DNA of 64,000 bases from Burkholderiales bacterium (GCA_016716275.1 JADJWR010000003.1:930001-994000), one strand, 5' to 3'. Positions 19,493-29,010 are shown, counted from the first letter of the stretch. The notes: a model not told the origin generated them from the sequence alone. Translations and numbers: made by a program.

Positions 19493-22087
19493 GTGAGCGC
19501 CGTCCTGGCCGAAGTCACGCCGGCCGCCGCCCGAACACTGGTCAGCGTGCCGACGGCCGAACCTGGTTTCGACGCGCGGCCGCGCGTCGGCGGCAAGTTC
19601 CTGTTCGCCGGCAGCCAGAAGCTGTGGGTGCGCGGCGTGACCTACGGTACCTTCCGGCCGCAGGCCAACGGCGAGGACTACCCGGACGACGAGCAACTCG
19701 AGCAGGACTTCGCGGCGATGCGCGCCAACGCCATCAACGCCGTGCGCTGCTACACCGTGCCGCCGCGCCGGCTGCTCGACGTGGCCCGGCGCAACGGTCT
19801 GCGCGTGATGGTCGGCCTGCCGTGGGAGCAGCACGTCGCCTTCCTCGACGATCCTGGCCGCGCCGACGACATCGAGCGCCGCGTGCGCCAAGGCGTCCGC
19901 GCCTGCGCCGGCCATCCGGCGGTGCTGTGCTACGCGATCGGCAACGAGATCCCCGCGTCGATCGTCCGCTGGCACGGGCGCCGGCGCGTCGAGCGCTTCC
20001 TCGAGCGGCTGTATCTCGCCGCGAAGGCCGAGGATCCGCAGGCGCTGGTCACCTACGTGAACTTCCCGACCACCGAGTACCTGCAGCTGCCTTTCCTCAA
20101 CCTGGTCTGCTTCAACGTCTACCTGGAGACGCGCGACCGCCTGGAGGCCTACCTGGCGCGATTGCAGAACCTGGCCGGCGAGAAGCCGCTGCTGATGGCC
20201 GAGATCGGCCTGGACAGCCTGCGCAACGGCCTTGGCAGGCAGGCCGAAAGCCTCGAGTGGCAGGTGCGCACGGCGTTCGCCGCCGGCTGCGCCGGCGCCT
20301 TCGCCTTCGCCTGGACAGACGAGTGGCACCGTGGCGGCCACGACATCGACGACTGGGACTTCGGCCTGGTGACGCGCGACCGCAAGCCCAAGCCGGCACT
20401 GTCGGCGCTGCGTCGCGCCTTCGGCGAGGTTCCCTTCCCCGCCGGCACGCGCTGGCCGCGGATCTCGGTGGTGGTGTGCAGCTACAACGGTTCGCGGACG
20501 ATCCGCGACACCATGGAGGGACTGAAGCGCCTCGAATACCCGAACTTCGAGGTGATCGTCGTCAGCGACGGCTCGACCGATGCCACGCCGAAGATCGTCG
20601 CCGAGTACGAAGACGTGCGGCTGATCAGCACCGAGAACCGCGGCCTTTCGGCGGCGCGCAACACCGGCTGGCAGGAGGCGGCCGGCGAGATCGTCGCCTA
20701 CATCGACGACGACGCCTACCCGGATCCGCACTGGCTGCACTACATCGCGTACCGCTTCATGACCGGCGACTGGGTCGGCGTCGGCGGGCCGAACATCGCC
20801 CCGCCGGGCGACGGCCCGATCGCCGACTGCGTGGCCAACGCGCCGGGCGGCCCGGTCCACGTGCTGGTCTCGGACATCGAGGCCGAGCATGTGCCCGGCT
20901 GCAACATGGCATTCCGCCGCGAGGCACTCGCGGCCATCGGCGGCTTCGACGTGCGTTACCGCGCCGCCGGCGACGACGTCGACCTGTGCTGGCGGCTGCA
21001 GCAGCGCGGCGGCAGGATCGGCTTTCACGCCGGCGCGATGGACTGGCACCACCGCCGCAATTCGCTCGCGATGTACTGGAACCAGCAGAAGGGCTACGGC
21101 AAGGCCGAGGCGCTGCTGGAGGAGAAGTGGCCGGAGCGCTACAACGCGTTGGGCCACCTCGCCTGGGGCGGCCAGCTGTACGGCCGCGGCTTCACGCTGC
21201 CGCTGCCGGCCGGACGCGCGAGCGTCTACGGCGGCGTCTGGGGCTCGGCCGCCTACCAGTCGCTGTACGCGCCGGCACCCCTGACGCTGCTGGCGCTGCC
21301 GCTGATGCCGGAGTGGTGGTACGTGGTCGGCGCGTTGACCGTGCTCGCCGTGCTCGGCTTGTCCTGGCCGCCGCTGTTCGCCTTCGCGCCGCTGGCGCTG
21401 CTGGCCCTGGCGGCACCGCTTACCCAGGCTGCCATGGCCGCCGCACGGGCAAGCTTCCCCCTTGCCGCGCGCAGCGCCGGCGAGCGCTGGCAGCGCCATG
21501 CGCTGGTCTTCTTCATGCACCTGCAGCAGCCGATCGCCCGGCTGATCGGCCGGCGGCGGCACGGCCTGACCCCGTGGCGGCGCCGCGGCAACTTCGCGGC
21601 CGCCGGCCCGGCGCCGACGCAGGTGTGGAGCGAGGCGTGGCGCGCCGCCGAGGCGTGGGTCGAGTCCTTCGAGTCGGCATTGCGCACGGTCGGCGTGGTC
21701 GTTCGGCGTGGCGGTGCCACCGATCCGTGGGACCTCGAGATTCGCGGCGGCCTGCAAGGCTCCCTGCGCGCACGGCTTGCTGTCGAGGAGCACGGCGCCG
21801 GCAGGCAGCTCGTTCGGCTGCATGCCGAGGCGCACACCGCGCTGCCGGTGAGGATCGCAACCTGGGGCTCGGCAGGACTGGCGCTGGCCGCCGCTTCGTC
21901 GGGCAGCTGGATGGCCGCCGCAACGCTGGCAGCGCTCGCGGCATCCCTCGCCTGGGGCTCGAAGCGCGATCAGACGCATGCGCGCGGCGCTTGGTCGGCG
22001 GCATGCCGACACGTCGCTGCCGAAGGCGCTCCGTCGAGCGGCCAAGCCACTGCCGCACCCAGGGCGGCGACAGAGCACAGGGCGTGA
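19493..22087 (+). CDS. Glycosidase-like TIM barrel fused to GT2 glycosyltransferase with membrane segments
   Basis: This 864-residue fusion has three parts. Residues about 35-310 form a clan GH-A type barrel, with E152 in AIGNEIP as candidate acid/base and E237 in LLMAEIGLD as candidate nucleophile. Residues about 322-560 are a family 2 glycosyltransferase: it begins ISVVVCSYNGS, has VVSDGSTD, the metal-binding IDDDAYPD (residues 404-411) and an acceptor-side DDVDLCW (494-500). Hydrophobic segments at about 592-645 anchor it in the membrane, and a further soluble region follows. The start is GTG at 19493 with GAGG upstream. Its stop overlaps the exporter gene's GTG, so polymer building and export are coupled. 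The glycan made or trimmed is unknown. Confidence 0.85.
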   Translation: MSAVLAEVTPAAARTLVSVPTAEPGFDARPRVGGKFLFAGSQKLWVRGVTYGTFRPQANGEDYPDDEQLEQDFAAMRANAINAVRCYTVPPRRLLDVARRNGLRVMVGLPWEQHVAFLDDPGRADDIERRVRQGVRACAGHPAVLCYAIGNEIPASIVRWHGRRRVERFLERLYLAAKAEDPQALVTYVNFPTTEYLQLPFLNLVCFNVYLETRDRLEAYLARLQNLAGEKPLLMAEIGLDSLRNGLGRQAESLEWQVRTAFAAGCAGAFAFAWTDEWHRGGHDIDDWDFGLVTRDRKPKPALSALRRAFGEVPFPAGTRWPRISVVVCSYNGSRTIRDTMEGLKRLEYPNFEVIVVSDGSTDATPKIVAEYEDVRLISTENRGLSAARNTGWQEAAGEIVAYIDDDAYPDPHWLHYIAYRFMTGDWVGVGGPNIAPPGDGPIADCVANAPGGPVHVLVSDIEAEHVPGCNMAFRREALAAIGGFDVRYRAAGDDVDLCWRLQQRGGRIGFHAGAMDWHHRRNSLAMYWNQQKGYGKAEALLEEKWPERYNALGHLAWGGQLYGRGFTLPLPAGRASVYGGVWGSAAYQSLYAPAPLTLLALPLMPEWWYVVGALTVLAVLGLSWPPLFAFAPLALLALAAPLTQAAMAAARASFPLAARSAGERWQRHALVFFMHLQQPIARLIGRRRHGLTPWRRRGNFAAAGPAPTQVWSEAWRAAEAWVESFESALRTVGVVVRRGGATDPWDLEIRGGLQGSLRARLAVEEHGAGRQLVRLHAEAHTALPVRIATWGSAGLALAAASSGSWMAAATLAALAASLAWGSKRDQTHARGAWSAACRHVAAEGAPSSGQATAAPRAATEHRA

Positions 22088-23886
22088 CCACCGATCCGAC
22101 ACGACGGGTTCTGCCCCGGCTGGTCGACCATCTGCGGCCTTACTGGCCGGTGCTCGGCCTGATCGTCCTGGTCGACCTGCTTGCGGTGCCGCTGGCGCTG
22201 CTGGCGCCGCTGCCGCTGAAGATCGCCGTCGACAATGCGATCAGCGGCCAGCCGCTGCCGGCCTGGGCCGACGGCTGGCTGCCCGAGGGTGGCATCGGCG
22301 TCGCGCTCGGGTTGGCCGTCCTGCTCGTCGTCGGTGTCGCGCTGGCCAGCCAGCTGCAGCGCAACGGCGCGTGGCTGCTGCAGTCGTGGGCCGGCGAGCG
22401 GATCGTGCTCGCGTTCCGCGCCGAACTCTTCCGGCGAGTGCAGCGCCTGTCGATGACCTACCACGACCGACGGGGCATCGCCGATTCGCTCTACCGCATC
22501 CAGTACGACGCTTCGGCGATCCAGTGGATCGCCGTGTACGGGATCGCGCCGCTGCTGACGGCCGCCGGCACGCTGATCGGCATCACTGCGGTGATGCTGT
22601 CGATGGACGCCGCACTTGCCGTGGTGGCGCTGACGGTGATGCCCATCCTCGCGTTGCTGACGCGGCTGTTCAGCGGCAAGGTGCGCGCTCGCTGGCACCG
22701 GCAGAAGGAACTGGAGAGTTCCGTCGCCACGGTGCTGCAGGAAGTGCTTTCCGGCCTGCGCGTGGTCAAGGCCTTCGGCCAGGAACAGCGCGAGGAGCAA
22801 CGCTTCCTAGAGCGGGCTGGCCACGAGGTGCGGGCTAGCCTCTCGGTCGTGCGGGCGCAGGTCGTTTTCTACACCCTGACCGCGATGGTGCTCGCCATCG
22901 GCACCGCGGCGGCCCTGTGGATCGGCGTCAGGAACGTGCAGGCCGGTGCATTGACCCTTGGCCAGTTGACGATGGTGATGGCGTATCTCGCGCAGCTGTA
23001 CGCGCCGCTGGAAGTGCTCACCGGGAAGGTCACCGAGTTGCAGGGATCGCTCGCCAGCGCCGAGCGCGCCTTCGCGCTGCTCGATGAAGTGGTCGACGTC
23101 GAGGACCGCCCGAACGCACGGCCGCTCGCTCGCGCGCACGGCGACATCGAACTGCGCGACGTGCACTTCGCCTACGTGGCCGAGGCGCCGGTTCTGCGCA
23201 GTGCTTCGGTCCACGTCCCCGCCGGCACGCGCGTGGGCATCGTCGGCCGCACGGGCGCCGGCAAGACCACGCTAGTGAACCTGCTGACCCGCTTCCACGA
23301 CCCGCTCGATGGTGCCCTGCTGCTCGACGGCGTCGACATGCGCGACTGGAGGCTCGACGACCTGCGCCGCCAGTTCGCCATCGTGCTGCAGGAGCCAGTG
23401 CTCTTCTCGACGACCATCGCCGAGAACATCGCCTATGGACGGCCAGCGGCCAGCGCCGCCGAGATCGCCGCCGCCGCCCGTGCCGCCAACGCGAACGAGT
23501 TCATCGAGGCCCTGCCGGACGGCTACGACACGCAGGTCGGCGAGCGCGGCATGATGCTTTCCGGCGGCCAGCGCCAGCGCATCGCGCTGGCGCGCGCGTT
23601 CCTCAAGGACGCACCGATCCTGATCCTCGACGAGCCGACCAGCTCGGTCGACCTGAAGACCGAGGCGGTCATCATCGAGGCGATGGAGCGGCTGATGGCC
23701 GGCCGGACGACCTTCATCGTCGCGCACCGGCTCGAGACGCTGCGGCACTGCGATGTCGTCTATGCGGTGCAGGATGGCCGCCTGGTGCCAACGACCATCG
23801 AGAGCTCCTCTGCGCTTCTCGCCAACCGGGGGCTGGCGCACGACCTCGGCCGGGAGGCCGGAAAGCCGCTCGTTCAGGCGGTCTGA
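22084..23886 (+). CDS. ABC exporter, fused membrane and ATPase half-transporter
   Basis: The 600-residue product is an MsbA-like half-transporter expected to work as a homodimer in the inner membrane. About six membrane helices fill residues 15-310. The ATPase domain has Walker A GRTGAGKTT, a Q-loop, signature LSGGQRQRIALARA, Walker B ILILDEPTSSVD and the switch histidine in VAHRLET, all intact. It starts at a GTG that overlaps the fusion gene's stop (GTGA). Within this locus it most likely exports or flips the glycan or its lipid-linked form; a drug or lipid A substrate is possible but less consistent with the neighbours. Confidence 0.87.
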   Translation: MTTDPTRRVLPRLVDHLRPYWPVLGLIVLVDLLAVPLALLAPLPLKIAVDNAISGQPLPAWADGWLPEGGIGVALGLAVLLVVGVALASQLQRNGAWLLQSWAGERIVLAFRAELFRRVQRLSMTYHDRRGIADSLYRIQYDASAIQWIAVYGIAPLLTAAGTLIGITAVMLSMDAALAVVALTVMPILALLTRLFSGKVRARWHRQKELESSVATVLQEVLSGLRVVKAFGQEQREEQRFLERAGHEVRASLSVVRAQVVFYTLTAMVLAIGTAAALWIGVRNVQAGALTLGQLTMVMAYLAQLYAPLEVLTGKVTELQGSLASAERAFALLDEVVDVEDRPNARPLARAHGDIELRDVHFAYVAEAPVLRSASVHVPAGTRVGIVGRTGAGKTTLVNLLTRFHDPLDGALLLDGVDMRDWRLDDLRRQFAIVLQEPVLFSTTIAENIAYGRPAASAAEIAAAARAANANEFIEALPDGYDTQVGERGMMLSGGQRQRIALARAFLKDAPILILDEPTSSVDLKTEAVIIEAMERLMAGRTTFIVAHRLETLRHCDVVYAVQDGRLVPTTIESSSALLANRGLAHDLGREAGKPLVQAV

Positions 23887-23912
23887 GCGGACACCCGGGA
23901 GCCTCCTGCCCC

Positions 23913-25151
23913 ATGAGCAGACTGCGCATCGCCGTCCTCGGCACGATGGGTGCGGATCCTTTCGCCGGCATGGCGTGGATGCACATGCAGATCGCAGCCG
24001 GCTTCGCGCGCTGCGGCCACGATGTGCTGTACGTCGAGACCACCTCGGCCTGGCCCTATGACGCATCGCAGTGGCGGCGCGTCGACGATGCCACCTACAC
24101 GCTGGCCTACCTGGGCCGGGTCACCGAGCGCTTCGGCCTCGGCGAAAGGTGGGCCTACCGCCGAAGCTGGGGCGACGGCGCCTGGCTCGGGCCGCGCGCC
24201 ACGGTCGCCCTGCAATGGCTGGCGGATGCCGACCTGGTGTTCAATGTCGCCGGAGCGACAGCCGTCGAACGCGACGGTTTCGCCTGCCGGCGGATGGTAT
24301 TGCTCGGCACCGACCCGGTCGCCGTCGAACTGAAGTACGCCTCGGCCGATCCGCGCACCGTGGCGCACGTCGAGGCGCATCACGACGTCGTCACCTACGG
24401 CGAGAACATCGGCACGCCACGCTCGCCGCTGCCACCGCTGCCCCGACTGCGCGCGCGCATGCGCCAGCCGGTACTGATGGACCTGTGGGATGCCGGCCCA
24501 CCGACGCGCGACGTCTTCACGACCGTCGGCAACTGGCGGCAGGACGGCAACGATGTTGCCTGGCGGGGCCAACCGCTTCGCTGGAGCAAGCATCACGAGT
24601 TTCTGAAAGTCATCGACGTGCCGCGTCGTGCCGGACGGGAGGTCGAACTGGCGACCAATCTCGGCAAGCCCGACGAGGCGAAGGCGGCGACCGACGCCTC
24701 GCACGCGCAGGATCCACACCAGATCCGCACCGCGGAGAGCCTCGACCGCGAGCACTGGCGGCTGCTGCGGGAAGGCGGCTGGCGGCTCGCCGATGGTCCG
24801 GCACTGTCGATCGATCCCTGGCCCTACCGCGACTACATCTGCGCCTCGCGCGGCGAGTTCACCGTCGCGCGCGAGTTCAACGTGGCTCCGCGCAGCGGCT
24901 GGTTCAGCGAGCGCAGCGCCTGCTACCTGGCGGCCGGCCGGCCGGTGGTGACGCAGGACACCGGCTTTTCCGACGTGCTGCCCACAGGCGAGGGCCTGTT
25001 CGCCTTCGACACTGCAGAGCAGGCAATCGAGGCCATCCACGCCATCGACGGCGACTACGAGCGACACGCCAAGGCCGCCAGGCAGATCGCGCGCGACTGG
25101 TTCCGAGCCGAGGTCGTGCTGCCCAGGCTGCTGGCCGACCTGGGCGCCTGA
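23913..25151 (+). CDS. Glycosyltransferase-like protein, locus paralogue A
   Basis: The 412-residue product opens with a Rossmann-like beta strand (RLRIAVLGTMG) and a GHDVLYVET segment typical of the N-terminal domain of GT-B enzymes. The C-terminal half carries a block resembling the donor-binding end of family 4-like or CgeB-type glycosyltransferases: SRGEF, SGWFSERS, YLAAGRPVV, DTGFSDVLPTGEGL. A mid-protein TDP motif (GTDPVAVE) is shared with the two paralogues nearby. I do not recognise a characterised member. It starts 26 bp after the exporter gene and precedes a sugar deacetylase, so a role in adding a sugar to the locus product is inferred. No signal peptide or membrane helix is seen. 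Confidence 0.72.
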   Translation: MSRLRIAVLGTMGADPFAGMAWMHMQIAAGFARCGHDVLYVETTSAWPYDASQWRRVDDATYTLAYLGRVTERFGLGERWAYRRSWGDGAWLGPRATVALQWLADADLVFNVAGATAVERDGFACRRMVLLGTDPVAVELKYASADPRTVAHVEAHHDVVTYGENIGTPRSPLPPLPRLRARMRQPVLMDLWDAGPPTRDVFTTVGNWRQDGNDVAWRGQPLRWSKHHEFLKVIDVPRRAGREVELATNLGKPDEAKAATDASHAQDPHQIRTAESLDREHWRLLREGGWRLADGPALSIDPWPYRDYICASRGEFTVAREFNVAPRSGWFSERSACYLAAGRPVVTQDTGFSDVLPTGEGLFAFDTAEQAIEAIHAIDGDYERHAKAARQIARDWFRAEVVLPRLLADLGA

Positions 25152-25175
25152 AGGCCGGCGAAAGCGCGTCCCTCC

Positions 25176-25880
25176 ATGAAGCTGCTGATCGTCAACGCCG
25201 ACGACTTCGGCCTGAGCACCGGCGTCAACGCGGGCATCGTCCGGGCCCACGAGCAGGGAATCGTCACCAGCGCCAGCCTGATGGTCCGCCAACCTGCCGC
25301 CGAGCAGGCGGCAGCGCTCGCCAAGAGGCTTCCACGACTCGGCGTCGGGCTGCACATCGATTTGTGGGAATCGGCGTTCCGCGACGGCGAATGGGTGCGG
25401 CTGTATTCCCGGACCGACGACGAGCCCGCGGCCATCGAGAGCGAAGTGCGGGCGCAGATGGCGCGCTTTCGCGACCTGATGGGCCGGCAGCCCGACCACA
25501 TCGACACCCACCAGCATGTGCACCGGCGCGAACCGGCAGCGACCGTGGTGGCACGCGCCGCGCGCGAACTCGGCGTGCCGCTGCGCGGCGATGGTACCGC
25601 CCGCTACGTCGGCGGCTTCTATGGCCAGGACGACACTGGCGGCCCCTATGCAGAGGGAATCAGCGTCCAGCGCCTGATCGAACTGCTCGATGCGCTCGAG
25701 CCCGGGCTCACCGAGTTCGGCTGCCATCCGGGCCATGTCGATGCAAGCGAAGCCCTGGGTGGCACGTCCTACCGAACGGAGCGCAACGTCGAATGCGGCA
25801 GTCTGTGCGATCCGCGTGTGCTCGCCCGCGCGGCGCGCGGTGACATCGTGCTCACGACCTACGCGGACGTGCGCCGCTGA
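25176..25880 (+). CDS. YdjC/ChbG family carbohydrate deacetylase
   Basis: The 234-residue product is a metal-dependent deacetylase of the YdjC/ChbG fold, whose characterised member removes an acetyl group from chitooligosaccharides. Metal and catalytic motifs are visible: NADDFG at residues 7-12, HIDTHQHVH in the middle (about residues 108-116), and a later FGCHPGHVD. It lies 24 bp after paralogue A and is followed 13 bp later by paralogue B. The combination with glycosyltransferases suggests it deacetylates an N-acetylated sugar in the locus product, or a precursor. The substrate is inferred. Confidence 0.88.
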   Translation: MKLLIVNADDFGLSTGVNAGIVRAHEQGIVTSASLMVRQPAAEQAAALAKRLPRLGVGLHIDLWESAFRDGEWVRLYSRTDDEPAAIESEVRAQMARFRDLMGRQPDHIDTHQHVHRREPAATVVARAARELGVPLRGDGTARYVGGFYGQDDTGGPYAEGISVQRLIELLDALEPGLTEFGCHPGHVDASEALGGTSYRTERNVECGSLCDPRVLARAARGDIVLTTYADVRR

Positions 25881-25893
25881 CCTGTCGCCGGTC

Positions 25894-27099
25894 GTGGACA
25901 TCTCCCGCCGCTTGCGCATCGTCGTGCTCGGTTACGTCGTGCGCGGACCGCTGGCCGGACCGACCTGGCACCACCTGCAGTACGTGCTCGGTCTGCGCGA
26001 CCTCGGCCACGACGTCTGGTACCTGGAAGACAGCATGGACTACCCGTTCTGCTACGACCCGTCGCGGGGGGTGACTGACGTCGACGCCCGCTACGGCCTC
26101 GCGTACGTGGCACGCGTGTTCAACCGCGCCGGCGTCGGCGACCGCTGGGCCTACTTCGATGCCCACGACAGCGGCGGTCGCTGGCACGGAACGGCGGCCG
26201 ACCGGATACGGGATATCTGCGCGAGCGCCGACTTGATGATCAACGTATCGGGCATCAACCCGATGCGGCCGTGGCTCGAGCGGATTGCCCGCCGTGTGCT
26301 GGTCGACACCGACCCCGTCTTCACCCAGGTCGACATCCTGCAGGACCCGGTGCAGAGACGCTTCGCCGAGTCGCACAACGTCTTTTTCACCTTCGCCGAG
26401 TCGTTCGGCCAGCCGGGTTGCAAGGTGCCGGACGACGGCCTGCCCTGGCAACCGACCCGCCAGCCGGTCGCACTCGGCGCCTGGCAGCCCGCGCCCCCGC
26501 GCCGCGACGGTTCCTACACCACGGTGATGCTCTGGGACAGCTACGATCGCCGCCAGTGGGACGGCCGCACCTGGGGCATGAAGTCGGAGGAGATGGAACA
26601 CTATCTGGCGATGCCGGCGCGCTGCGGCCGCCGCTTCGAACTGGCCGTCGGCGGCGGCACTGCGCCGAACGACAGGCTCGAGCAACTCGGCTGGCGGCTG
26701 CACGATCCGCTCTCCATCACCTGCGACCCGTGGGTCTACCAGGATTTCATGCGCGCCTCGAAGGCCGAGTTCAGCGTTGCCAAGCACGGCTACGTGGCAA
26801 GCCGCAGCGGTTGGTTCAGCGAGCGAAGCGCCGGTTACCTGGCGGTCGGCCGCCCGGTGGTCGTGCAGGAGACCGGTTTCAGCCGCCACCTGCCGACCGG
26901 CGATGGACTGCTCGCCTTCGGCAATCTCGACGAGGCGGTCGCCGGGATCGCCGAAGTCGAGCACCGCTACGAACACCACTGCCGCGCCGCTCGCGAACTG
27001 GTCGAGGCGCACTTCGATGCGCACAGCGTGCTAAGCCGGATGCTCGACGCTTCGTCGGCGATCCGGCCTGCGGCACGGATCGGTGCGCCGGCGCCATGA
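25894..27099 (+). CDS. Glycosyltransferase-like protein, locus paralogue B
   Basis: The 401-residue product shares the paralogue A layout: RLRIVVLGYVV with GHDVWYLED at the N-terminus, TDPVFTQ in the middle, and SKAEF, SGWFSERS, YLAVGRPVV, ETGFSRHLPTGDGL at the C-terminus. The start is taken as GTG at 25894, 13 bp after the deacetylase stop; the only upstream in-frame ATG lies deep inside the deacetylase gene. It ends with ATGA overlap onto the methyltransferase gene. Function is unknown; a sugar-transfer role is inferred from fold and neighbours. Confidence 0.7.
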   Translation: MDISRRLRIVVLGYVVRGPLAGPTWHHLQYVLGLRDLGHDVWYLEDSMDYPFCYDPSRGVTDVDARYGLAYVARVFNRAGVGDRWAYFDAHDSGGRWHGTAADRIRDICASADLMINVSGINPMRPWLERIARRVLVDTDPVFTQVDILQDPVQRRFAESHNVFFTFAESFGQPGCKVPDDGLPWQPTRQPVALGAWQPAPPRRDGSYTTVMLWDSYDRRQWDGRTWGMKSEEMEHYLAMPARCGRRFELAVGGGTAPNDRLEQLGWRLHDPLSITCDPWVYQDFMRASKAEFSVAKHGYVASRSGWFSERSAGYLAVGRPVVVQETGFSRHLPTGDGLLAFGNLDEAVAGIAEVEHRYEHHCRAARELVEAHFDAHSVLSRMLDASSAIRPAARIGAPAP

Positions 27100-27743
27100 C
27101 CGACCACGAAAAGGCCGATGCACAGGCCCGCGACTTCTTCGATGGCCTGTGGCGCAAGGGCGACCCGTGGGATCTCGAGGCTCACCCCTTCGAACTGGCC
27201 AAGTACGAGGCACAACTCGCCTTACTCGACGCCGACCGCGGCCCGGACAGGCGATACGGGCCTGCGCTGGAGATCGGCTGCGGCGCCGGGGCATTCACGC
27301 GGAGACTGGCATCGCGCTGCGAGTCGGTCGTGGGCCTCGACGTCGCCGAGCCGGCAATTGCGCTGGCCAAGGTGCGCACGTCGTCGCCGAACGTCGAGTA
27401 CCTGCGCGAGAACGTCATGCAATGGCGGGAAGGCCTCGCCGGCCCGTGGGATCTGGTGGTGTGCGCGGAGACGATCTGCTACCTGGGCTGGCTGTATCCA
27501 TTCTTCGATGTCGCCTGGCTGGCGCATTGCATCCACGAAGGCACGCGGCCCGGCGGTCGGCTGCTGCTCGCCAACACCTGCGGTGGCGTCGAGGACTACC
27601 TGCTCCTGCCGTGGCTCATCCGCACCTACCACGACCTGTTCCGCAATGTCGGCTTCGTCGTGCTGCACGATACGGTGTTTCGCGGCGAGAAGAACGGTGC
27701 CGAGATCGAAGCCATGATCACCCTGTTCGAGCGGTCGGCGTGA
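27096..27743 (+). CDS. NodS-like SAM-dependent methyltransferase
   Basis: The 215-residue product is a class I methyltransferase. DPWDLEAHPFELAKYE near the N-terminus is the pattern of the NodS group, whose namesake N-methylates deacetylated Nod factor. Motif I is ALEIGCGAGAFTRRLA, motif II is VVGLDVAEPAI, and DLVVCAETICYLG fills the acceptor side. It overlaps the preceding gene's stop by ATGA. The genes next to it include a sugar deacetylase, which would expose a free amine of the kind NodS-type enzymes methylate. That functional pairing is inferred, not shown. Confidence 0.82.
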   Translation: MTDHEKADAQARDFFDGLWRKGDPWDLEAHPFELAKYEAQLALLDADRGPDRRYGPALEIGCGAGAFTRRLASRCESVVGLDVAEPAIALAKVRTSSPNVEYLRENVMQWREGLAGPWDLVVCAETICYLGWLYPFFDVAWLAHCIHEGTRPGGRLLLANTCGGVEDYLLLPWLIRTYHDLFRNVGFVVLHDTVFRGEKNGAEIEAMITLFERSA

Positions 27744-27870
27744 GACGACGCCTGCGAGCCTTGCGGTCTGCCGGGCAAGACATCGATACGGTCGCCGGGG
27801 CGGACGTGACCTCCGTCGCCGAGGAACAGTCGCCGCAGCGCCGCGGCACTGCCTTCGAGTTTTCCCGACG

Positions 27871-29010
27871 ATGAGCCGGGACATCTGCCTGCTGGCCGAC
27901 ACGCTGGGCTTCATGCAGGGCGGCGGCCACTTCTGGGTCTACCTGAACTGGGCCCTCGGACTGCGCGCCAATGGCGTTCGCGTGCACTGGCTCGAACCGA
28001 TCCCGGACGGACTCGAGCGGACGGAACTGCACAGGCGCGTGGAAGCCCTTCGCCGGCGGCTGCATCCGTACGGCTTCGACGAGTCCGTCGCCGTCGTTGC
28101 CTGGACGCAGGACAGTCCGGACTTTTCGCCGCCGCCGCGGTGCGCAGCCTTCGCCGACGTGGCATCCGCCTCGGACCTGCTGATCAACTTCACCTATGCA
28201 ATGCCAGCGTCGGTACTCGAGCGGTTTCGGCGCACCGTGCTGATCGACATCGATCCCGGCCTAACGCAACTGTGGCTGGCGACCGGCCAGATGCAAGTTG
28301 CGTCGTACACGCTGTACTTCACGACCGGCGAGACCGTCGGCCGAAGCGAGCTGATCCCGGACTGCGGCTTGCCCTGGTTGTACACACCCCCGTGCGTGTC
28401 GCTCGAGGCGTGGCCGGTGACGCCCGCGCCGGACGACGCGGCCTTCACCACCGTTTCGGGTTGGTACGCGAACGAATGGGTTTCGGCGGGCGACGGCTAC
28501 TACTGCAACGACAAGCGGCACGGCTTCCTGCCGTTCCTCGACCTGCCGCGGCTGACGCGGCAGCCGCTCGAACTGGCGATCAACATAGGTGACGGGCCCG
28601 CCGCCGCCGACGCAAGCCGGGAGCTCGAAGGGCGTGGATGGCATGTCCGTCACTCCTACGATGTCGCCGGCACACCTGAGGACTACCGGCGCTACATCCT
28701 GCGCTCACGCGGAGAATTCAGCGCGGTGAAATCATCCTGTGTACGGCTACAGAACGCCTGGATCAGCGACCGGACGCTGTGCTACCTCGCCAGCGGCAGG
28801 CCAGTGGTTGTCCGGCACACCGGGCCGAGTCGAATCCTGCCGACGAAGTCGGGCATGTTCCGCTTCGCGACGCTCAAGGAAGCCGCCGACATGCTGGACA
28901 CGGTCGCCGCAGACTACCCGCGGCAGTGCCGCCTGGCGCGCGCTCTCGCCGAGGAACACTTCGATGCGGTGCGCGTCACGCGCAAGGTGCTCGAACGGGC
29001 GCTGTCCTGA
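27871..29010 (+). CDS. Glycosyltransferase-like protein, locus paralogue C
   Basis: The 379-residue product is the most diverged of three related proteins in this locus. It keeps the middle DIDPGLTQ motif, FTTGETVG, and the C-terminal block SRGEF, CYLASGRPVV, HTGPSRILPT, but SGWFSERS has become NAWISDRT. The N-terminus (DICLLADTLG with a GGGHFWVYLN stretch) also differs. It follows the methyltransferase after a 127-bp gap, the largest gap inside the locus; nothing convincing is seen in that gap. It is the last plus-strand gene, converging on the sulfatase-like gene. Function unknown. Confidence 0.68.
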   Translation: MSRDICLLADTLGFMQGGGHFWVYLNWALGLRANGVRVHWLEPIPDGLERTELHRRVEALRRRLHPYGFDESVAVVAWTQDSPDFSPPPRCAAFADVASASDLLINFTYAMPASVLERFRRTVLIDIDPGLTQLWLATGQMQVASYTLYFTTGETVGRSELIPDCGLPWLYTPPCVSLEAWPVTPAPDDAAFTTVSGWYANEWVSAGDGYYCNDKRHGFLPFLDLPRLTRQPLELAINIGDGPAAADASRELEGRGWHVRHSYDVAGTPEDYRRYILRSRGEFSAVKSSCVRLQNAWISDRTLCYLASGRPVVVRHTGPSRILPTKSGMFRFATLKEAADMLDTVAADYPRQCRLARALAEEHFDAVRVTRKVLERALS

